A stretch of DNA of 64,000 nucleotides from Ignavibacteriota bacterium. Lineage in GTDB: Bacteria > Bacteroidota > Ignavibacteria > Ignavibacteriales > Melioribacteraceae. This document shows positions 17,638-27,001 of the stretch, in pieces (the stretch's first letter is position 1; every line of letters starts with the position of its first letter). The stretch is from NCBI GenBank assembly GCA_013112585.1, contig JABFGH010000002.1, forward strand, positions 222,356 through 286,355, read 5' to 3'. The translations under genes were made by a program, and so were the position numbers. The notes under the pieces are model-generated. The model did no database searches. It worked only from the letters and a program-made list of their open reading frames with translations, and was not told the DNA's origin.

Positions 17638-20600
17638 ATGAGTCTAATTTTAAATCTTCTTAAGAGTCAAAAAATTATGATAGCGGGCGGAGTGATTCTC
17701 GTTATCGTAATGATTTTTATTTTTGGCGGAAAGCTTGGTCTAACAACAACCGAACGAATTTTGATCTCCGCACTTGTTCTGCTCCTTTATCTAATTTGGT
17801 ATTTATTCACCATGATGAAAGAAGCAAAAAGTGCCGGCAATATTGAACAATCGATCGGTATGCAGGCTGATGACCAAATGCAGAGTTTACGCCCGGAGAA
17901 AAAAGCCGAGATAGAGCAATTTAAAAAGCAATTGGAAGAAGCAATAAATTCTTTAAAGAAATCTAAACTCGGGCGGGGTAAGGTTGGTAAGTCAGCATTG
18001 TATGCATTGCCCTGGTATATGTTTATTGGTCCGCCTGCTGCCGGTAAAACTACGGCAATTCAAAATTCCGGATTAGAATTTCCATTTGGCAATGACGGCT
18101 TAAAAGGCGTTGGCGGAACTAGAAATTGCGATTGGTTCTTTTCGAACAGAGCAATATTTTTAGATACTGCGGGGAGATACACAACTGAAACGGAAGACCG
18201 AGCCGAATGGATAAGTTTTCTTGAAGTTCTCAAAAAGAATAGAAAGAAAAAGCCCATTAACGGTGTGCTGATTGGAATTGGAATCGACGAAATACTTGGC
18301 GCCCAGCCTGAAGCACTGGAGACTCATGCAAAAAATATTAGGCAGCGAATTGACGAATTGATCGAGCATCTCGGAATCCGCTTCCCTGTATATTTAGTAT
18401 TCACCAAGAGTGATCTGCTTCAAGGCTTTGTTGAATACTTCGGCGATTTTAGTCATGGAGAACGTTCACAAATTTGGGGCAGTACTTTCAGCAGGGAACA
18501 GCAAAATAACCCTGACTTAAAAAGTGTGTTTCATCAAGAGTTTGAAAAGCTATATCATTCATTATCAAAAATGCAGCGTGCACGTTTAAGTCTGCCATTA
18601 AAGCGCGAGCAGCGGCGACGGGTATTTTTATTTCCGCATCAGTTTAATTCATTGCGTGATAAATTAAATTATTTTGTTGGAGAACTCTTTCAGCCGAATC
18701 CTTACCAGGATAGTCCAATATTCAGAGGATTTTATTTTACAAGCGGAACGCAGGAGGGAATACCTTTAAATGTTGCCATCGAAAAAATAGCAAATCAATT
18801 TAACCTGCCTTCACTCAGTGAAGAAGAGGGCGAAGCTCAACTTGAAACAAAAAATTATTTTATCCGCGATTTATTTTCAAACGTGTTAATTTCGGACCAG
18901 AATTATTTAGTTGGACAAACATCGCGCATGGCAAAGCAGAAAAGAATTTTGCGCTATGCTATTATTGGTTTATCCACACTTTTCCTCGGCTTATTTATAC
19001 TTGGCGTTTCGCAGGATTTTGTCGGCAGTCAAATTCAATTGGGTGATGTTTCAGAAAGTGTTGAGAATATTAAAGATGTCGATTGGAATGCCGATCCTCT
19101 CCAGGCATTCAATAAGACGGACGAATTGCGTGGACTTATTGAAAAGATTTCAATGGAAGAAGAGGAATCAGGAATATTTGATTGGGGAATGGATAGAGGA
19201 GCGGACGTTCTTGAACCGGCACGAAAATTATATTTCTCAAAAACTGAATCATTTCAAAAAAATTATTTATACAGCCAGTTAGAAAAAAAACTAAAAGGTT
19301 TTGTAAATGGCTTGGAGCATCCTCGTGAACAAATTTACAATGCGTTGAAGGCTTATTTATTAGTCGGGGATGAGTTTGCCCGCTTAGACACTAACAGTAA
19401 AAAATTTCTGCTAAAGGAATTTTCCGCTTCAGTTGATGATCGTATTTTAAAGATGATTCCTGCTTCAACCGAAAGAGAAAATTTAAGAGAACTGATTCAC
19501 AATCATATAAAATATATAATCAGCAATTTGGGCATGCCCGGCAACGAGCAAATAAAAAACAATGCTCAGTTAGTTAAAAGTGTTCAAAATTTAATAAGAG
19601 TAAAACCAAGCATCGAAAGTGTTTACAATAGAATTAAAAGAACAGGAATGGAAGTATTATCAGCACCGATTGGACTTAGGCAATTACTTGGTACCGGTTA
19701 TTCTTCAAGCATAAAAAGTGATTTTGAAGTGCCGGCGTTTTTTACAAAAAACGGCTGGACACAATACGTTAAGAATGAAATTGAAAACGAAAGTGAAAAC
19801 CCCGGCAAAGATGATTGGGTGCTTGGAGAATCAATTCAGCAGACACTGCCGAAAGCCATGCTGAATAAGGATGAAATGAGCAAAACACTGCAGCGGCTTT
19901 ACTTTACAGAGTATAACAGAATGTGGTGGCAGTTTTTGCGCAGTATTAAGTACACAGATTTTGGAAATGTTTCCACAGCCGCACAAGTAATGAATAACTT
20001 TAGCGATCCTACAAATTCGCCATTAGTATTAATTTTGAAGAATGTAGCGCTTGAAACAACATTTGAAGATAAGTTAGCGAAACTTGCTGATGATGTGACA
20101 TCTCAGGGAAGTTCAAAACCAACACATCCTGTTGATAGGGAGTTTTCTAATTTGCACGAATTTGTTTTTGGGCAGTCATCCGGTGAATCACTGGGAAAAA
20201 TTGCCGGCTGCCTGGAGCAGTATGTTTATTTAGCAGGAGTGCTCGAATCATTAAGAGGGGACAGTGAAGCATGCAAAAATTATTCAGTGCGCATTATAAA
20301 ACAAGGCGCAGGAGAATTGCCCACTGCTATGAAAGAAATTCAAAGTTCACTCTATCCTTCATTGTTAGCCATTCGTAAAATATTTGAAACCCCTGTTAAA
20401 AATGTTTGGTTAGCAATAATGCGTGATACGCAGGAATACTTGAATGCACAATGGCGGCTCAGAGTTTATGACCATTACAATAGAACGCTCTCAAGTTTTT
20501 ATCCCTTTACGGAAAATGGAATGGATGCACCGCTGGAAGATTTTGAAGAATTTTTCAATCCGGAAGTTGGCGTGCTTTGGACATTTTTTAATGATGAACT

Positions 20601-21165
20601 TGATGACTTTGTAAACAAAGATCCATGGCGAACAAATAAATGGGAAGATGTTGGAATTGGTTTATCAAGAAAAATGATAAATGCACTTAGCCTTGCCGAT
20701 GACATTGGCAAAACAATGTTCAAAAGCGGAGTTTTGAATTTGTCGTTTCAGATGAAACCGATGCGCCCTGTATCTCAATTGATAGGGGGTCAAAAGCCTA
20801 TCGTGGAGCAAATCTATCTTTACATTAATGGCTTTGAGGATAAGTATTACAGCGGTTCACCATACTGGATAGATATTAATTGGCCCATTAAAAGGGGAAA
20901 GGCGGGAGCTAAATTAAATATTTCAATACGCGGACAAGGAAGTGCGCAAGAGAAAAATTTTGACGGCGAGTGGGCATTTTTCCGTTTGTTGGATTTAGCT
21001 AATATTGAGAGGAAATCTTCAAGGCTTTACCAAATGAGCTGGACATTTGCAAAAAAGAATAAGTATGATGTTAGAGTGGCTTACGAATTAAGAGCGAGCA
21101 GCACTAACAATCCTTTTAAGCAGGGTTACTTAAAACCATTTAACTTGCCTAAAAAAATTAATTAA
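17638..21165 (+). CDS. tssM: T6SS inner-membrane protein TssM (IcmF family)
   Basis: The 1175-residue protein has the full TssM plan: two N-terminal transmembrane helices (about 13-31 and 42-60), a cytoplasmic NTPase-like domain with Walker A GPPAAGKTT (131-139) and a FLDTAGRY Walker-B-like stretch near 171-178, a third transmembrane helix (about 439-457), and a long periplasmic region ending in a beta-rich domain that binds TssJ. The intact Walker A suggests nucleotide binding; some TssM proteins have lost it. The gene lies between tssL (36 nt) and tagF (15 nt). Confidence 0.96.
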   Translation: MSLILNLLKSQKIMIAGGVILVIVMIFIFGGKLGLTTTERILISALVLLLYLIWYLFTMMKEAKSAGNIEQSIGMQADDQMQSLRPEKKAEIEQFKKQLEEAINSLKKSKLGRGKVGKSALYALPWYMFIGPPAAGKTTAIQNSGLEFPFGNDGLKGVGGTRNCDWFFSNRAIFLDTAGRYTTETEDRAEWISFLEVLKKNRKKKPINGVLIGIGIDEILGAQPEALETHAKNIRQRIDELIEHLGIRFPVYLVFTKSDLLQGFVEYFGDFSHGERSQIWGSTFSREQQNNPDLKSVFHQEFEKLYHSLSKMQRARLSLPLKREQRRRVFLFPHQFNSLRDKLNYFVGELFQPNPYQDSPIFRGFYFTSGTQEGIPLNVAIEKIANQFNLPSLSEEEGEAQLETKNYFIRDLFSNVLISDQNYLVGQTSRMAKQKRILRYAIIGLSTLFLGLFILGVSQDFVGSQIQLGDVSESVENIKDVDWNADPLQAFNKTDELRGLIEKISMEEEESGIFDWGMDRGADVLEPARKLYFSKTESFQKNYLYSQLEKKLKGFVNGLEHPREQIYNALKAYLLVGDEFARLDTNSKKFLLKEFSASVDDRILKMIPASTERENLRELIHNHIKYIISNLGMPGNEQIKNNAQLVKSVQNLIRVKPSIESVYNRIKRTGMEVLSAPIGLRQLLGTGYSSSIKSDFEVPAFFTKNGWTQYVKNEIENESENPGKDDWVLGESIQQTLPKAMLNKDEMSKTLQRLYFTEYNRMWWQFLRSIKYTDFGNVSTAAQVMNNFSDPTNSPLVLILKNVALETTFEDKLAKLADDVTSQGSSKPTHPVDREFSNLHEFVFGQSSGESLGKIAGCLEQYVYLAGVLESLRGDSEACKNYSVRIIKQGAGELPTAMKEIQSSLYPSLLAIRKIFETPVKNVWLAIMRDTQEYLNAQWRLRVYDHYNRTLSSFYPFTENGMDAPLEDFEEFFNPEVGVLWTFFNDELDDFVNKDPWRTNKWEDVGIGLSRKMINALSLADDIGKTMFKSGVLNLSFQMKPMRPVSQLIGGQKPIVEQIYLYINGFEDKYYSGSPYWIDINWPIKRGKAGAKLNISIRGQGSAQEKNFDGEWAFFRLLDLANIERKSSRLYQMSWTFAKKNKYDVRVAYELRASSTNNPFKQGYLKPFNLPKKIN

Positions 21166-21180
21166 TAGCTTAGCGGAATA

Positions 21181-22146
21181 ATGATAAATATCAAATACTC
21201 ACCCGGTTGTTTTGGAAAACTGCCCAAGTTTGCCGATTTCGTAAAGTTTAATTCAGGCAACAGCGAATTATTGTTTTTCGATAAATGGCTTCAGAACGGA
21301 CTGCAGTTTGCGCGCAATAAGTTGAACGCTGAATTTGAAACTGCTTACAATAATGCAGCTCCAATTCAATTTGTATTTCCAATTCCAAATAGCTCAAATA
21401 TTCTGCTGGGCAGTTTTACATCAAGCAATGATAAAAGCGGCAGAAAATATCCTTTTATAATTTCCACTTCAATTAATTTTTCATTTGAAAATGACCTTGT
21501 TAATGTTATTCCGCTTGCGTTTCAAGATTTTTACTTAAACTCAGAAAAATTATTCAGTACAATTAAGGAAAAAGAAAAACTTGATGAAGTTATTTCAAGT
21601 GTTGAAAATCATTTCCCTTTTAATGAAGCAGGAGTTTCTCATAAACAAACTGAATATCAAGAATATAGAAATGCTACCACGACAAATAAATTATGGAATA
21701 GATTATTCGGAAGTTTTGATGATGAACGAAAGTATCTACTTATCTATAATCTTACGGAAATATTGCTGCCGTTAAAAAATAAACCGCTTAACAATTTTAC
21801 ACTCGGATTAAAAATACCTGTAGTGAACGAGAAAGAGTTTTTATTTCCGAACATAAGTTTTTGGATAGAAGTATGTTTAAAACTTATCGGCAGTAAAAAC
21901 ATTCTCCCATACTTATTTTGGTCAAGTGATTCATTAAATAATGAAACATATTTAACTCTCTTTTTAACTCAGCCGCCGGCAGATAATTATGCTCAATTAA
22001 TAAATCCTAATTATTTGATGGACAATATTTGCCTGACTGAAAAAGAAGGTAAAATGGAAAGCTGCATGCAGTACATGGATCAAAAGTATAAATCATTACT
22101 CGCTGAAAAAGAATTAACCCTGACAGATTTTTTAAAAAATATTTAG
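21181..22146 (+). CDS. tagF: T6SS regulator TagF
   Basis: The 321-residue protein opens with the TagF signature YSPGCFGKLPKFADFVKFN, followed by FDKWLQNGLQFAR and a DKSGRKYPF motif in the conserved core. TagF is a post-translational repressor of T6SS in species studied. In some genomes it is fused to the PppA phosphatase; here it is separate, and PP2C is encoded at 54652. The C-terminal part is less conserved. It follows tssM by 15 nt and precedes tssA by 36 nt. Confidence 0.88.
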   Translation: MINIKYSPGCFGKLPKFADFVKFNSGNSELLFFDKWLQNGLQFARNKLNAEFETAYNNAAPIQFVFPIPNSSNILLGSFTSSNDKSGRKYPFIISTSINFSFENDLVNVIPLAFQDFYLNSEKLFSTIKEKEKLDEVISSVENHFPFNEAGVSHKQTEYQEYRNATTTNKLWNRLFGSFDDERKYLLIYNLTEILLPLKNKPLNNFTLGLKIPVVNEKEFLFPNISFWIEVCLKLIGSKNILPYLFWSSDSLNNETYLTLFLTQPPADNYAQLINPNYLMDNICLTEKEGKMESCMQYMDQKYKSLLAEKELTLTDFLKNI

Positions 22147-22182
22147 AACAATTTATTACAAATATTCGAAGAAAATAATTTT

Positions 22183-23898
22183 ATGGATGAAGTAACTGAA
22201 ATAACATTGCCGGAAGAAGTAACTGAATTACTTGACCCGATTGATGGCGATTCCGATGTTGGAGTTGATGCCAATACCGTTGATGAATATTTTAAACTTG
22301 ATATGGAGATAGGTAAAGTCTCGCCGAACTATAAACTTTGTATTGAGCTATCGACAACTATTTTAAGTGAAAAAAGTAAAGATTTATGGGTAGCAAGCTG
22401 GTTATGTTTTGCATGGTTTAGAATTGAAGGGATGCAGGGATTTAAGAATGGATTAATCCTGATATTAAATCTCCTACAAAAATATGGTGAAAATATTCAT
22501 CCTCAGAAACCCAACTATCGCAGCAAAGCAGTTCAATTTCTTAACTCCGGTCGGTTTTATAAACTGCTGGAAAAAGAAGAGATCAAGCAAAACAACGCTC
22601 AAGATACAATTGATTCTGAAAAGGCATTTAATGAATTGGTAGAAGAGTGCGGTAAACAATTTCCTAAGAATATTCCCGTGTTAAAAGCAGTTGAAACTGC
22701 TATTAAAAGTTTGACTGAAAAGGCAGAAGGATTTATTAAAAAGAGTGATGCTGTTAAATCCGAAACGACCGCTGAAGTTGATACGGAGAAAATTGCACCT
22801 GAAGCTAAAGCTGAGGATAATCCGGCTGAAGAAAAAAAAGAAACAGTCGAAACCCCGAAAGAAGTTAAAACTCCCCCTGCTAAACCTGTTCAAACAACAG
22901 CACCCAAAGCTGAAAAAGATGCACCACCGACTAGTGATAAAACTGCTGTCGCATCTATCCGAACTGCGATTAAATATTTTTTTGAAGACAACAATGAATC
23001 CAAAAAATTAAAAGTACCAAGTGATGCATTTGTTTATTCAATGTCGAGAAGTTTAGTTTGGGGTAAATTAAAACTTCCGCCGAGCAAGGAAAATATAACA
23101 CAAATTGATCCCCCTAATTCTGTTATTCAGACAAAAATTACAGAGTGGTATACAAGTAATGATTGGGATGTATTGATACCGAGAATTGAACTTAATTTTT
23201 TAAACCCCGATTCAGGATTTCAGTTCTGGCTTGATGTTCAAAGATTTGTAGTTGCTGCATTAGAAAAAAAAGGTGGTGCATTTAGTAAAGCAGCAGAGGA
23301 AATTAAAATATCTCTCGCAATGTTCTTGAACCGTTTTCCGCAATTACTTGATCTTAAATTCAAAAATAAAGAAACCGGCTTTGCCGATAAAGATACAATT
23401 AGCTGGATTAATAATGATGTGTTCACAGTTTTAGGAAGCGGAGAAGGAAGCAAAGAACCGTTACTGCTGCCGCCGATAATGGGCGAAGATTATAATCCAA
23501 TAAATGAAGCTTATGAAAAAGCCTGCAAAGAACTACCCAAAAACTTTGAAGAAAATGTTGCAAAAATGCAGTCGGAAATTAGCGGTGACACTAGGCGCAA
23601 GGGGCGTTTCCTCAGACAATTGAATTTGGCTAATCTTTGTGTTGAAGCAAAACAATTCAAATTAGCAAAAGTTCATCTTTTACAATTGAACGAAAAAATT
23701 GAGGAATATAATTTAGCTGAATGGGAGCCGGCACTTTGTGTTGCTGTTTGGCAATCGACCTATCTTGTGAATAAGAATCTTATTGAAACAGAAAATAAAG
23801 AAAGTAAAAAAACAATAGAAACAGAGCAGGCAGAACTGTTTTCTAAAATTGCAAATTATGATGGAGTATTAGCTATAAAGTTATCTAATAAAAACTAA
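22183..23898 (+). CDS. tssA: T6SS cap/baseplate protein TssA (ImpA N-terminal domain)
   Basis: The 571-residue protein has an ImpA-type N-terminal domain (about 10-130) with the LWVASWLCFAWFRIEGMQGFKNGLILILNLL and ENIHPQKPNYRSKAVQFL motifs. A Pro/Ala/Lys-rich linker spans about 185-255. The helical C-terminal half (about 260-571) resembles the long TssA/VasJ class, including the RKGRFLRQLNLANLCVEAKQFKLAKVHL helices. TssA coordinates baseplate and sheath extension. Gene order tagF-tssA-tssB-tssC supports the call. Confidence 0.88.
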   Translation: MDEVTEITLPEEVTELLDPIDGDSDVGVDANTVDEYFKLDMEIGKVSPNYKLCIELSTTILSEKSKDLWVASWLCFAWFRIEGMQGFKNGLILILNLLQKYGENIHPQKPNYRSKAVQFLNSGRFYKLLEKEEIKQNNAQDTIDSEKAFNELVEECGKQFPKNIPVLKAVETAIKSLTEKAEGFIKKSDAVKSETTAEVDTEKIAPEAKAEDNPAEEKKETVETPKEVKTPPAKPVQTTAPKAEKDAPPTSDKTAVASIRTAIKYFFEDNNESKKLKVPSDAFVYSMSRSLVWGKLKLPPSKENITQIDPPNSVIQTKITEWYTSNDWDVLIPRIELNFLNPDSGFQFWLDVQRFVVAALEKKGGAFSKAAEEIKISLAMFLNRFPQLLDLKFKNKETGFADKDTISWINNDVFTVLGSGEGSKEPLLLPPIMGEDYNPINEAYEKACKELPKNFEENVAKMQSEISGDTRRKGRFLRQLNLANLCVEAKQFKLAKVHLLQLNEKIEEYNLAEWEPALCVAVWQSTYLVNKNLIETENKESKKTIETEQAELFSKIANYDGVLAIKLSNKN

Positions 23899-23915
23899 TT
23901 GGAGGAAAAACAGTT

Positions 23916-24428
23916 ATGGCAAGACCAACCGCACCAAAAATAGCACAACGAGTAAAGGTATCTATTTTACCGAGCAGTGATGCTAAAGAAAGCGTTGAGC
24001 TGGATTATAGGTTACTAGTAACAGGGGATTTTAGTAAAAGTGAACCGGGTTCCCAGGGTATGCTGCGTGACCGAAGAATTAGAACAATCAAAAAAAAGGG
24101 AGACTTTAAAAAATCCTTAGCTGACATCAATCCTAAATTGAAATTATCTGTTCCCAACAAGTTGTCTGATGATCCTGAAGCACAGATGGATGTTAATTTG
24201 GATTTTAAGGATATGAAAGATTTTCATCCTGATGAGATTGTTAAAAAAGTTGAACCGCTGCAAAAATTGCTTGAAGCGAGGGAAAGACTAAAACAGTTGA
24301 AGTTAGCTGTACTTAAAGATGTAAACCTCAAAAAAGCAATTGAAGGTGTACTGAAAGAAGGCGGAGGAAGTATTGACGATTTAATGTCGAAGCTTGGTAC
24401 CGCTGATGATAAAAAGGAAGAAAAATAA
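23916..24428 (+). CDS. tssB: T6SS small sheath protein TssB
   Basis: The 170-residue protein has the normal TssB/VipA length and the motifs QRVKVSILPSSDAK, LDYRLLVTGDFS, LKLSVPNKLSDD and VNLDFKDMKDFHPDEIV. With TssC it forms the contractile sheath. A strong ribosome site (GGAGG) lies 8 nt before the ATG, consistent with high expression. The start is 17 nt after tssA. Confidence 0.96.
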   Translation: MARPTAPKIAQRVKVSILPSSDAKESVELDYRLLVTGDFSKSEPGSQGMLRDRRIRTIKKKGDFKKSLADINPKLKLSVPNKLSDDPEAQMDVNLDFKDMKDFHPDEIVKKVEPLQKLLEARERLKQLKLAVLKDVNLKKAIEGVLKEGGGSIDDLMSKLGTADDKKEEK

Positions 24429-24482
24429 AATAATGGTTCAACTTTGCAATCAGAAATGAAATTAATTTAAGGAGCATAAATT

Positions 24483-25946
24483 ATGGCTAAAGAAAAATCT
24501 GAATCCACAGAACAAGAACAACAGCAGGAAACTAGTTCTGTTGATAAACTGTTATCGCTGCTGGATGAAGAAAAGAAAAGTGCAGTAGCTGAATTCATTG
24601 GAAAAATAGGGAAGGAAGCAGAGGTATTTAGAGTTACCGGTGCCGTTGTTGATTCTTACGTTGCAGACATTGATACGGTGTTAGGTGCACAAATGGATGA
24701 AATTCTTCACAGCAAAGAATTTCAGGAACTTGAATCTACATGGCGGGGACTACAGTTCTTGATCGATAATACTGAATTCAGTAAACCAATTAAAATTGAA
24801 TTATTGGATGTATCAAAAGAAGAACTGTTTGACGACCTTAACGAAGCTGCCATGGAAGAAGGTTATGAAAAAAGTTCAGGTCTCTACCAGCATTTATATT
24901 GGAATGCTTATGATAAAGTAGGCGGGCATCCTTATACATCTATAATAGCCGACTATCAATTTGATCAATCACCGCAGGATATAAAATTTATGCAGCATTT
25001 ATCCGTACTTGGTGAAACAGCACAAATTCCTTTCATTGCCAATGCCGGCGCAAAATTCTTCGGTGAAGAAGATTTTAATGATGTAATGAACAACCGTTTT
25101 TTAGCAGAGCAAGTTAATGACGGTGCAGAATACACTGCATGGCGTGCATTTAGAGATGATGACCGATCAAAGTATGTTGGACTTACTTTACCTCGTTTCT
25201 TAGGTCGCTTACCTTACAGTGCCGAAGCAGAACCAACTAAAAACTTTAACTATTCTGAAAATGTTTACAAAGATGGTAAGGATAATAGTCTATGGAGTCC
25301 CGCTTCATACGCTCTTGCATCAAATATGATAAAGAGTTTTGAAAAGTGGGGATGGAGTGTAAAAATTGTAGGCGTTGATTCAGGCGGAAGAGTTGAAAGT
25401 CTGCCGACACCAACCTATGAAGAACATGGCGAGAAAAAAGTAAAAGTTCCGCTCGAAGCATCAGTAGGGCAAGCGAAAGACTCGGAACTATGTGAGCTTG
25501 GTTTTATTCCGCTTGCACATTGGGATAGAACAGACTACGCATGCTTTTTCGAGGTCCCATCAGCAAGCAGACCTAAGGTGATTAAAAATGATCCTGAAGC
25601 TACTGCTAATAATCAAGTTGGTGCAAGACTTCAATACACAATGCTGGTAACAAGAATAGCACATTACTTAAAATATCGTCAGTTAAGTTTTGTGGGTAAA
25701 AATGCCGGTGCCGGCGAGATTGAGAAAGATCTTAAAAATTGGCTGGATACTTTGGTAGCAGATTATCCGAATGCGCCTGAAAATGTTATAGCAGAAAGAC
25801 CGCTTCGTTCTTATGATCTGCACGTTGAAGAACTAAAAGAAAAACCCGGATTTTTCCAGATCAGTTGTGAGTTTAGACCGCATGTTGCTATTACAGGTAT
25901 GGATGTTAAGCTGAGGCTGGTTGCAATTCACTCCGGTGAAGAATAA
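24483..25946 (+). CDS. tssC: T6SS large sheath protein TssC
   Basis: The 487-residue protein carries the TssC/VipB signature: LDAQMDEILH-like and FQELESTWRGLQFLIDNT near residues 80-98, YQFDQSPQDIKFM, KYVGLTLPRFLGRLPY, and a C-terminal RPHVAITGMDVKLRLV. It polymerises with TssB and carries the ClpV-accessible region of the sheath. An AAGGAG site precedes the ATG. It is 54 nt after tssB and 72 nt before hcp. Confidence 0.97.
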   Translation: MAKEKSESTEQEQQQETSSVDKLLSLLDEEKKSAVAEFIGKIGKEAEVFRVTGAVVDSYVADIDTVLGAQMDEILHSKEFQELESTWRGLQFLIDNTEFSKPIKIELLDVSKEELFDDLNEAAMEEGYEKSSGLYQHLYWNAYDKVGGHPYTSIIADYQFDQSPQDIKFMQHLSVLGETAQIPFIANAGAKFFGEEDFNDVMNNRFLAEQVNDGAEYTAWRAFRDDDRSKYVGLTLPRFLGRLPYSAEAEPTKNFNYSENVYKDGKDNSLWSPASYALASNMIKSFEKWGWSVKIVGVDSGGRVESLPTPTYEEHGEKKVKVPLEASVGQAKDSELCELGFIPLAHWDRTDYACFFEVPSASRPKVIKNDPEATANNQVGARLQYTMLVTRIAHYLKYRQLSFVGKNAGAGEIEKDLKNWLDTLVADYPNAPENVIAERPLRSYDLHVEELKEKPGFFQISCEFRPHVAITGMDVKLRLVAIHSGEE

Positions 25947-26018
25947 AAATAAAATCAACAATAATTATTTCTTTTTTACATAATCAACAATTTACCATTA
26001 AAAATAGGAGTACTATAA

Positions 26019-26486
26019 ATGGCTGTTAAAGGTGAAATCATTATTAAAAATCACGAAGGCAGTGAGTTGGAAGGACCGCGAGAAAACAACAGTTGCCTGG
26101 TGTTTGAATTTGATCATCAAGTTTACTTGCCTTATGATAAGGAAGAAAACAAAATTCAAGGTTCAAGAAGAATATCCGCTTTTTCAATAGTAAAAGATAT
26201 TGATAAACTTACTCCGCAGCTTTACGATATTGTCTGCAACGGACGAAAATGTACGGAGATCAAAATCATTCTATATAGAATTGCCGCTGAGACCGGCGAG
26301 GAAGAGGAGTACTTCAATTATACTCTGGAAGATGCAAAAATTGTTTCGGTTGAAAACTGGATGCCCTCAACTAAAATTGAAGCAAATGAAAACATCGGGC
26401 ATCTGGAAAAAGTAACCATGCTCGCTAAGAGATTTACCTGGAGCTTCCTTGATGGCGGCATAGAATATCAAGAAGAAGCTTTTTAA
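26019..26486 (+). CDS. hcp: T6SS tube protein Hcp (TssD)
   Basis: A 155-residue beta-barrel protein of the Hcp family: GEIIIKNHEGSELEG at the N-terminus, GSRRISAFSIVKDIDKLTPQLYDIV, the KCTEIKIILYR strand, and ...YTLEDAKIVSVENWMP. It stacks as hexamers to form the expelled tube. A good ribosome site (TAGGAG) lies 9 nt before the ATG. The next gene is 515 nt away across hairpins, so hcp may end a highly expressed segment. Confidence 0.93.
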   Translation: MAVKGEIIIKNHEGSELEGPRENNSCLVFEFDHQVYLPYDKEENKIQGSRRISAFSIVKDIDKLTPQLYDIVCNGRKCTEIKIILYRIAAETGEEEEYFNYTLEDAKIVSVENWMPSTKIEANENIGHLEKVTMLAKRFTWSFLDGGIEYQEEAF

Positions 26487-26504
26487 TTAACTCTTCTTAA
26501 GTCG

Positions 26505-26689
26505 TTTTAATCTGAATAACCTCTGAATAAAACTGGTTCGTGTCATTGCGATCCCGATGTTCTTTATCGGGAGAAGCAATCTGCCAAAAAGTTAGAGATT
26601 GCCACATCCGTCTCCGTCGGCTGACGGATGACGGATTCGCAATTACAAAACATATGTTATTCAAAGGTTTCTTTTAATCTGAATAACCT
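26505..26689. repeat. Dispersed repeat element with 18-bp flanking direct repeats
   Basis: The core (26542-26646) runs from GTCATTGCGATCCCG to GGATTCGCAATTAC and matches the reverse complement of 48286-48390 with about 5 mismatches in 105 nt. The match extends into both flanks (26513-26671 against 48262-48419). The element is bounded here by a perfect direct repeat TTTTAATCTGAATAACCT at 26505-26522 and 26672-26689. Confidence 0.75.
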
Positions 26690-26717
26690 TGAAGGTGTGA
26701 ATATCCTTCAAGGTTAT
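26683..26717 (+). terminator. Possible terminator/processing hairpin after hcp
   Basis: ATAACCTTGAAGG (26683-26695) and CCTTCAAGGTTAT (26705-26717) form a perfect 13-bp stem with a 9-nt loop, followed by AGATTTTTA. The short T run makes it a weak intrinsic terminator; it could instead protect hcp mRNA. It overlaps the downstream direct repeat of the dispersed element. Confidence 0.4.
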
Positions 26718-27001
26718 AGATTTTTATAAATAAGTTCTAATAAAAGTGGATTTAATTGCACCGTCATTAATGACAGTGGTAAAAATAAAGTACAATTTAT
26801 AGGGCTTTAGCCCACCTCTTTTGGTAAGTTGACTCAAACCTTTTGGGTTATCCCAAGAATTCCTTTGGAAAAACCCAAACTTCTGTTTGCTCAATTCCGC
26901 CTGCCGGAAGGGCAGTATTCACGGCGCTAAAGCAATGTACAATTTTCTGTTTTACTTTCTGCAGTTACACAAATATTTTATTCATTTAGCTAAGAATTAT
27001 T

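Larger units (their letters stand above)
26487..27001. other. 515-nt gap between hcp and tssE, repeats and hairpins only
   Basis: No gene. In order: a dispersed repeat element flanked by 18-bp direct repeats (26505-26689), a perfect 13-bp hairpin (26683-26717), an imperfect palindrome at 26759-26778, a GGGCT-TT-AGCCC hairpin at 26802-26813, and further unstructured AT-rich DNA up to tssE. This interrupts an otherwise compact T6SS operon. Confidence 0.8.

Noticed and set aside
22745..23011. 88-codon Lys/Leu-rich plus-strand frame inside tssA
   Set aside because: Out-of-frame reading of the Pro/Ala/Lys linker of TssA; no independent start signal.
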